A stretch of 35,243 bases of DNA from an uncultured Collinsella sp. (GTDB lineage Bacteria; Actinomycetota; Coriobacteriia; Coriobacteriales; Coriobacteriaceae): contig UQZI01000012.1 of the NCBI GenBank assembly GCA_900545555.1, forward strand, positions 1 through 35,243. Reading direction: 5' to 3'. The position numbers and the translations under genes were made by a program. Under the pieces are notes generated by a model, which saw nothing but the letters and a program-made list of their open reading frames with translations, searched no databases and was not told the DNA's origin. Shown here piece by piece: positions 30,330-35,243 of this stretch; positions within the stretch are counted from its first letter, which is position 1; each line of letters starts with the position of its first letter.

Positions 30330-32129
30330 TTGTCTGAACAGGTGAATTGTGGTTTTACTCATGCGTTTGGTGCACGGTTGCTCAATCATGCGGATAGCGC
30401 AGCTCTACCGGTTGATGTACACGACTTTTCCGATGCAATCAATCGGTGTTTACTCGTCGATAAGACTATGTTTATTGCCGATATATTGGACAGCGAAGCA
30501 CCTGTTGCGATTTGTTGTCGGCCCAAGGGTTTTGGCAAGAGCATGAATCTATCGATGCTCAAATGCTATTTGGAACGACCTGATCACCGGCGGCCGGATC
30601 GAAGCCCGTTCGTCGGCACCCAGATTTGGCAGGCGGACGGTGGTCGCTATCGTGATGAGTACGTGTGTTATCCGGTCATCATGCTCGTCTTTTCAGCTGC
30701 CGCTGCGAGGCGCGACGCTGATGCTGCGGCGGCTATTCGCAGCGCTGTCGCGCACGAGTGCGCCCGATTGCTGCCGCTGCTTGACGCGCCTGATCTGTCA
30801 AGACGTGAGATTCGTCTTATCGAGAGGGCGACGCGTGGGGTGGCCAGCGATAAGGAGATCGATGCGGCGCTTGGCGTGCTTATTAAACTGCTTCAGACAG
30901 CTTTCGATGAGCGGGTTGTTCTTCTGATAGACGACTACGACGCGGTATGTCCAAAGCGTTTGGACGCTAAGGACGACGGTAGCGTGGATTCCCTAGAGTC
31001 GCTCAGCCGAATGTTGTTCGACACCATTGCCGACGCCGGCGACTCGTTGCGATTGACGTGTCTGATGGGCGAGCGCCCCGGTCCTGCCGAGCTTGCGTTG
31101 TCCCAGCGTGGGGTTTCCTATCGATCGGCGACGCCACTGTCGAGTTGGTGTGATCGATGGTTCGGTTTTTCGGACGATGAAGTCCAGGTGCTGTTGGATT
31201 GCGTCGGTCGCAACGGCTGTCTGGATGACGCGCGTGAGTGGCTCGAGGGCTATCTGTTTGGTGGTTTTTATTGCTCGAGCCCGGAGCGCGTGGTGGACTA
31301 CGCACATCGCGGTTGCGTCGCGCCTGTTCGGGCAGATCTGTTTGGTTACGCTGACCGTCTGAGCGCATGCGTCGGTGACTGGAATCTCATGCGCCTGTCC
31401 GCATTGTTCGATTTGCTTGAGCCGCATGGGTTTATTGAGGCGCCAGTGCATGTGCATGCCGAGGTGGCCGATGTCGCCAAGCCCGAAGATATCTGGACAG
31501 CGCTGTATCTGTCTGGATTTCTTACGACGGACATGACGGGGCATTCGGAGGACGGCGCGTGCCTTCGTTCCCTGCGTCTGCCTAACAACGAAGTGCGTCA
31601 GGCGCTCCGTCTTGTAATTCTGGAATGGTTTGAGTGCGCCGTTGAGGACGTTGGAGTTATCGACTCGTTCCATGACGGGCTGTGTCGAGGAGACGAGGAC
31701 ACTGTAAAGCAAGCTTTGAGCTGTGCTATCGGCGATCTGGGCATCGATGTGGGCCAATCAGATATGCCGACAGCCTATCATCTGGCGCTTCAGGGGCTCT
31801 GCTTTGGACTGCCCGGCTATTGCAATCCCAGCTCCAAGCGAAGTGGCGTCTCGGATCGCTGGGATATCCAGGTGATTCCCACCGGTCGGGTGTTTGACGT
31901 GGCCGACACGCTCGGCATGCTCGATGAGCGACCGCTCATTACGGTCAACATGTTGTACGACCCTGGCGTCGATGCCCTGGGCCTGGAACTGTTGGCGGTT
32001 CAGGCGCTGCTCGACATAGAGCGCGACGGCATCGATGATATCCGCGTGCCGCGCCCCGCCGTCGGGCGCATGCGTTGGGGCTTTGGCTTTGACGGTCAGC
32101 GTGTGTCCGTGGTGTGTCAACGACTGTAG
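30330..32129 (+). CDS. AAA-ATPase-like protein with a degenerate PD-(D/E)XK nuclease domain
   Basis: A 599-residue member of the predicted AAA-ATPase family that normally carries a C-terminal PD-(D/E)XK nuclease domain. The N-terminus has the family signature LVDKTMFIADIL and Walker A RPKGFGKSMNLSML (64-77; usually RPRRFGKS). Walker B is LLIDDYDAV (Asp201, Asp202; usually IDEYD). The C-terminal nuclease region keeps the frame NEVRQALRLVILEWF, ALQGLCFGLP and RWDIQVIP (Asp512), but the expected catalytic E-x-K is replaced: PLITVNMLYD has Thr538 and Asn540. The start is TTG with AAGGAGAG 9 bases upstream; no in-frame ATG follows before residue 47. These proteins are common in gut anaerobes and their function is unknown. 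The nuclease is probably inactive. Confidence 0.8.
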   Translation: MSEQVNCGFTHAFGARLLNHADSAALPVDVHDFSDAINRCLLVDKTMFIADILDSEAPVAICCRPKGFGKSMNLSMLKCYLERPDHRRPDRSPFVGTQIWQADGGRYRDEYVCYPVIMLVFSAAAARRDADAAAAIRSAVAHECARLLPLLDAPDLSRREIRLIERATRGVASDKEIDAALGVLIKLLQTAFDERVVLLIDDYDAVCPKRLDAKDDGSVDSLESLSRMLFDTIADAGDSLRLTCLMGERPGPAELALSQRGVSYRSATPLSSWCDRWFGFSDDEVQVLLDCVGRNGCLDDAREWLEGYLFGGFYCSSPERVVDYAHRGCVAPVRADLFGYADRLSACVGDWNLMRLSALFDLLEPHGFIEAPVHVHAEVADVAKPEDIWTALYLSGFLTTDMTGHSEDGACLRSLRLPNNEVRQALRLVILEWFECAVEDVGVIDSFHDGLCRGDEDTVKQALSCAIGDLGIDVGQSDMPTAYHLALQGLCFGLPGYCNPSSKRSGVSDRWDIQVIPTGRVFDVADTLGMLDERPLITVNMLYDPGVDALGLELLAVQALLDIERDGIDDIRVPRPAVGRMRWGFGFDGQRVSVVCQRL

Positions 32130-32149
32130 CGGCGGGCGAAAGCCCTTTA

Positions 32150-33169
32150 CTACTCGGCGTCCTTCAGGGGCGGCATGGGCTTCCAGTTGGGATCCTTAAC
32201 GATCTTGCGGGCGTCCTTCATGCCGCGGCGCAGCGCCGGAATGCCGGTCTTAAAGCATTTGTCGACTGCTGCCAGACGAATGAACTCCTTGCAGAAGGTC
32301 GCGGCATTGCCCAGACGGAACAGCATGGGGTGGTAGTCACCGTAGATCTGCATATAGCGAGCGAGGAAGCCTCGGTTGCGCATGATGTAGTAGCGGTTGG
32401 TGTCGCTCGTGGAGTTGAGCTGTCGTTTGCCGGCGATATCCCAGTTGGAGACGGCGCGGGCGCGCTTGAGCACCACGTCGGCAACCACGGCGGCGGGGAA
32501 GTGCTGGCTGGCCACGTAGCCGTAGCAGGCATCGTCGCCGTAGATAAAGAAGCGCGCGTCGGGCAGGCCAATCTTGTCGACCACGCGGCGCGAGAACATG
32601 CCGCCCTCAAAGCACAGTTGGTTCATGGTGCGGTAGCCCTCGGGCCCCAAGTCCCACTTGGCGATGGGGTTAGGGATGCCGAGCGAAAGGATGAGCTGGT
32701 ACTGCCAAAAGAAAGCGCCGCCGTCAAAGTCCAGGCGCGAACCCTGGATGACATCGTAGCGGTCGGTCCACTTGGCAAGACGCTCGATGCCTTCGGGGAT
32801 GACGAGCACGTCGTCGTCCATCACCCAGAACCACTGGGCCCCCAGATCGTAGGCGCATTTAGTGCCGGCGGAGAAGCCGCCCGCACCGCCGCCGTTTTCG
32901 AGCTGCGGGGCGTAGATGACACGGTCGGTGCCGCCCTGCGCGTCGGGCTGCTCGGTGTCGATGCCCCACAGGCTGGCCAGGCGCTCGTTGAATGCGGTGC
33001 ACATGGCCTCGGTCTCGCGCGAATTCTCGTTATCGACAATCACGATGCGCCAGGGCGTTGCCGTGAGCTCGGTCATGGAGTCGAACAGGTTGGCCAGGAG
33101 TTCCTGGCGCTTGTACGTAACGACAACGATGGCGAGCTTATCGATGGGAGCGGGAAGGGTTGAAGGCAT
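32150..33169 (-). CDS. Family 2 glycosyltransferase, galactofuranosyl/rhamnosyl transferase-like
   Basis: A 339-residue cytoplasmic glycosyltransferase with a GT-A fold. The marks are the N-terminal LAIVVVTYKRQELL, the nucleotide-side IVDNENS, the segment QLENGGGAGGFSAG and the metal motif WVMDDDVLVIPEG (Asp118-120), an arrangement known from GlfT-like and rhamnosyltransferase proteins. Later GGMFSRRVVDKIGLPDARFF and IYGDDACYGYVA form the acceptor-side acidic motif. The ATG at 33169 has AAAGGATAT upstream at a slightly long distance. It ends 20 bp after the convergent AAA-ATPase-like gene. It lies divergent from two more glycosyltransferase genes, so it probably belongs to a cell-surface polysaccharide locus that continues past the window. 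Confidence 0.88.
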   Translation of the reverse strand: MPSTLPAPIDKLAIVVVTYKRQELLANLFDSMTELTATPWRIVIVDNENSRETEAMCTAFNERLASLWGIDTEQPDAQGGTDRVIYAPQLENGGGAGGFSAGTKCAYDLGAQWFWVMDDDVLVIPEGIERLAKWTDRYDVIQGSRLDFDGGAFFWQYQLILSLGIPNPIAKWDLGPEGYRTMNQLCFEGGMFSRRVVDKIGLPDARFFIYGDDACYGYVASQHFPAAVVADVVLKRARAVSNWDIAGKRQLNSTSDTNRYYIMRNRGFLARYMQIYGDYHPMLFRLGNAATFCKEFIRLAAVDKCFKTGIPALRRGMKDARKIVKDPNWKPMPPLKDAE

Positions 33170-33331
33170 GGGGCAATATATCCTTTCACGCGCGGCGGGC
33201 GAGCGCTGCGCGGAAGCTATCGAATACGTCCTTGGGACTGTTCTATTGTAAAGGCTCACCGCGCCTTGTCGGCAAGCTTTGAATAAAACGCAGGAACCTG
33301 CCACGGGCCCGCCGCATGACGTGCGGCTACT

Positions 33332-33360
33332 TTGCCCGCAAGAGGCTCCATAGATTATAT
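33332..33360 (+). promoter_or_regulatory. Promoter of the glycosyltransferase pair
   Basis: TTGCCC (33332-33337) and TTATAT (33355-33360) are 17 bp apart, about 65 bp before the TTG start. Confidence 0.45.
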
Positions 33361-33425
33361 AAACGTCCGCTGGCGCGCTGACCCTTTGATACCATGAAAC
33401 GACAGGTATTTCCTAAGGAGCACAT

Positions 33426-34529
33426 TTGTCTACTAACGCCTCTGGCAGCCCTGTTCTGTCGCTGCTTATTCCCATTTACAATGTTCAGCGCTACCTGCGC
33501 GAGTGTCTCGATTCCGCCCTGGCGCAGACGCTCAAGGATATTGAGATCATCTGCATTAACGACGGGTCGACCGACAACTCGCCGGCGATTATCCGCGAGT
33601 ATATGGAGCGCGATGGGCGCGTCAAGATGATCGACAAGGCCAACAGCGGCTACGGCGACTCGATGAACCACGGTCTGGAGATGGCGCGTGGCAAGTACGT
33701 TGGCATCTTGGAGCCCGATGACTTTATGGCGCCCGACGCACTCGAAAAGCTTGTCTCGGCCGCCAATAGCAATAATGCCGACTTTGCGAAGGCGAACTTT
33801 GATTTCTACTGGTCTAAGCCCGAGGAGCGCCGTTCGCTGCACGAGATGTTTAAGGCAAGGGATTGTGGCAAACCGGTGCATCCCAGCAATACGACGCAGT
33901 TCTTTAAGCAAAAACCGTCGATTTGGTCGGCCGTGTACCGTCGTGATTTTCTTGAGCGCAACGGTATCAAGTTCCTGCCGACTCCGGGGGCATCCTTTCA
34001 GGACACGTCATTTGCCTTTAAGGTGATCGCGTGTGCCGAAAAGGCTATTTACCTGCATGATGCCGTGTTGTCGTATCGCCAGGACAACGAGAATTCCTCG
34101 GTCAATTCTTCGGCTAAGGTCTTTTGCGTCAATACCGAGTATGCCGAGATTGAGCGTTGGATTCGAGAGGATTATGCCCGCGACCACGCAAGTGATGACG
34201 CCGCGCGCATGCTCAAGTTCAATCAGCTCATTAAGTACGATTCGTACATGTGGAACTACGTGCGCTTGGCGCCTAAGTTCTATAAGGAGTTCCTGGTTCA
34301 GATGGCCAAGGAGTTCCAAGCGGCCTTGGACGCGGGGGAGTTTTCGCTTGACGATCTCAAGCCGTGGAAGCGCGCAAATCTCGCTGCCATCCTCAAAGAT
34401 CCTGAGGGCTGGGTTGACGAGCATCCGAGTTTTGCGACGGATGGTGCCTTGGGGCGTGCTAAGTATTACGCCTCGGTTGGAGGCCCAGGTGTGGTTGCTG
34501 CCTTCCTCATCGAATCGCTGAGGGGGTAG
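33426..34529 (+). CDS. Family 2 glycosyltransferase
   Basis: A 367-residue glycosyltransferase. The GT-A domain opens with VLSLLIPIYNVQRYLRECLD, and sugar-nucleotide contacts include IICINDGSTDNS and KANSGYGDSMNHGLEMARG; the DxD-like motif is LEPDDFMAPDALE. The second half (about 130-367) is the acceptor region with WSAVYRRDFLERNGI and FQDTSFAFKV, typical of enzymes that build surface polysaccharide or wall teichoic structures. The start is TTG with AAGGAG 6 bases upstream. The next glycosyltransferase follows after 6 bp, so both are in one operon. Donor and acceptor sugars cannot be told. Confidence 0.9.
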   Translation: MSTNASGSPVLSLLIPIYNVQRYLRECLDSALAQTLKDIEIICINDGSTDNSPAIIREYMERDGRVKMIDKANSGYGDSMNHGLEMARGKYVGILEPDDFMAPDALEKLVSAANSNNADFAKANFDFYWSKPEERRSLHEMFKARDCGKPVHPSNTTQFFKQKPSIWSAVYRRDFLERNGIKFLPTPGASFQDTSFAFKVIACAEKAIYLHDAVLSYRQDNENSSVNSSAKVFCVNTEYAEIERWIREDYARDHASDDAARMLKFNQLIKYDSYMWNYVRLAPKFYKEFLVQMAKEFQAALDAGEFSLDDLKPWKRANLAAILKDPEGWVDEHPSFATDGALGRAKYYASVGGPGVVAAFLIESLRG

Positions 34530-34535
34530 GTCGAC

Positions 34536-34964
34536 ATGGGAGAGACCTTGACCCCCAAAGCGACCATTGTCGTTCCCGTCTACAATTCGTCGCGCTCCAT
34601 TCAGCGATGCCTCGATTCGCTGTTGGTCCAGTCTGAGTGTTCGATTCAGGTTATCTGCGTCAACGACGGTTCGACTGATGATTCGTTGAACGTGTTGCGC
34701 CAGATCGCGCAGGCCGACGATCGCGTACTGGTGATTGACCAGGAAAACGCGGGCGTTTCGTGTGCTCGAAATGCCGGTATCGATGTCGCCGAGGGTGAGA
34801 CCGTCTTTTTTGTGGACGCCGACGATTACATCGATGCCCAGACGGTCGAGCGCGTGCTGCATGCCATGGAGTCTGCGGATGCCGAGGCCGCCGTTTTTGG
34901 CGGCGTCTGTGAACCTGCCGATGCTGCTCCCAAACGCCCACCCGCTTGCTGGAGTAAGCAATGA
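34536..34964 (+). CDS. Family 2 glycosyltransferase, N-terminal part, cut by a sequence junction
   Basis: The first about 130 residues are a normal GT-A start: ATIVVPVYNSSRSIQRCLDS, VICVNDGSTDDS, NAGVSCARNAGID and the DxD motif FFVDADDYIDAQ. After FGGVCEPADAAPKRP the frame runs into foreign AT-rich sequence and stops at 34964. The true gene would be about 300 residues or more, so the ending is an artefact or a recombination join near 34930. It is the third glycosyltransferase of the locus, 6 bp after the second, with GGGGGTAGG as the ribosome site. Confidence 0.8.
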   Translation: MGETLTPKATIVVPVYNSSRSIQRCLDSLLVQSECSIQVICVNDGSTDDSLNVLRQIAQADDRVLVIDQENAGVSCARNAGIDVAEGETVFFVDADDYIDAQTVERVLHAMESADAEAAVFGGVCEPADAAPKRPPACWSKQ

Positions 34965-35094
34965 ATTTAACGCAGTATTTATTACAGGAAATGCAGTCGG
35001 CGAGCTGATGTTCTATGGCCGCGGTGCAGGCGCAATGCCAACGGGAAGTGCAGTTGTGGGCGATGTAATCGAAATCGCCAAAAGCTTTAAATAA
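34930..35094 (+). CDS. Homoserine dehydrogenase, C-terminal fragment from a different genome or locus
   Basis: From about 34930 the frame shifted by one relative to the glycosyltransferase reads PNAHPLAGVSNEFNAVF, then MFYGRGAGAMPTGSAVVGD, the well-known C-terminal signature of homoserine dehydrogenase, and stops at 35094. There is no ACT domain, so this is the short form. No start codon or N-terminal part is present: the piece is joined directly to a glycosyltransferase gene. Base composition falls sharply and codons end in A/T, unlike the rest of the window. This is best explained as a chimeric contig end with donor sequence from a low-G+C Firmicute. Confidence 0.75.
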   Translation, partial: PNAHPLAGVSNEFNAVFITGNAVGELMFYGRGAGAMPTGSAVVGDVIEIAKSFK

Positions 35095-35118
35095 ACTACA
35101 GATTGAGGAGGAATGTAA

Positions 35119-35243
35119 ATGTCACTTTACAAAGATTGGACAGATTTAATCGAAGGTCAGACCGATAAAACTTTTGATGAATTTTATCCAGGCGATCAGT
35201 ATGTTGACTGGATAGGTACAAGCAGCTTTGCTATTAGTACGTT
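35119..35243 (+). CDS. Unrecognised AT-rich gene start, possibly itself chimeric
   Basis: An ATG at 35119 follows a strong AGGAGG site, 24 bp after the homoserine dehydrogenase stop, and the frame runs off the window after 41 codons. The first 22 residues (MSLYKDWTDLIEGQTDKTFD and EF) look like a small soluble protein found in Clostridia. The following YPGDQYVDWIGTSSF instead resembles the YPG-D-x-YVDW-x-G motif of glycoside hydrolases such as family 26. A second join near 35184 is therefore possible. Confidence 0.5.
   Translation, partial: MSLYKDWTDLIEGQTDKTFDEFYPGDQYVDWIGTSSFAIST

Noticed and set aside
33232..33249. TTGGGACTGTTCTATTGT resembles the loop of the family C hairpin
   Set aside because: The pairing arms are missing and it lies in a promoter region; it could be a decayed copy, but one short match is not enough.
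1..35243. CRISPR arrays, riboswitches or a replication origin
   Set aside because: No regularly spaced direct repeats, known aptamer motifs or DnaA-box clusters were seen.

Overview
The window looks like a chromosomal piece of a Coriobacteriia actinomycete, most likely Collinsella or a close relative. The reasons are high G+C throughout, GAC/GCC/CTG-rich codon use, an actinobacterial-type Rho with a very long basic N-terminus, a CarD/CdnL-family regulator, a sufCBDSU operon, a GGGtGRT/NifU-like pair and a sortase-type surface protein. This assignment rests on gene style and content, because no search could be run.

Layout. 1-503: the 3' end of an ISL3-family transposase and probably its element end. 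580-6055: an S33-type aminopeptidase divergent from proA, an HD-domain phosphohydrolase, a REP-associated tyrosine transposase (RAYT1) and a CarD-family regulator. 6398-11350: argS and rho, separated by a 150-bp inverted-repeat element. 11664-15844: an unknown two-helix membrane protein coupled to a VanZ-like protein, then a ROK sugar kinase and a class I aminotransferase. 15953-17302: tRNA-His and tRNA-Lys, a duplicated tRNA-Lys 3' end, and a dinD homologue. 17464-21004: a flavin oxidoreductase, then an NifU-like scaffold and a GGGtGRT protein. 21408-22208: a second RAYT. 22274-28175: the minus-strand operon sufC-sufB-sufD-sufS-sufU with a divergent Rrf2-family regulator carrying three candidate cluster-binding cysteines. 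28315-32129: a secreted lysozyme-like surface protein and an AAA-ATPase-like protein. 32150-34930: three family 2 glycosyltransferases. From about 34930 the composition turns AT-rich: the glycosyltransferase frame jumps into the C-terminus of a homoserine dehydrogenase, and a second jump may occur near 35184. This tail is most likely a misassembled contig end.

The most interesting signal lies between the genes. A 33-bp palindrome occurs three times, and every copy starts 0-1 bp after a TAA stop codon in the same orientation to its gene. Two of the copies bracket RAYT1 in inverted orientation. A second palindrome of exactly 29 bp (GGGACAAA...TTGTCCC) also occurs three times, twice between sufC and the Rrf2 gene and once straddling the sufU stop codon next to RAYT2. 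A third hairpin, at 650-680, has a similar loop. Together they suggest a family of GGGAC-containing REP-like elements that settle at stop codons and may be mobilised by the RAYTs. The suf copies could alternatively be Rrf2 operators. RAYT2 has an Asp in place of the second His of its HUH motif.

Most genes are monocistronic or in short operons ending in clear intrinsic terminators. Several promoters share a TTGC-type -35 box. The suf operon is tightly coupled: its genes overlap by 1, 4 and 8 bases, with one 12-base gap. Two genes (30330, 33426) start with TTG behind strong ribosome binding sites.
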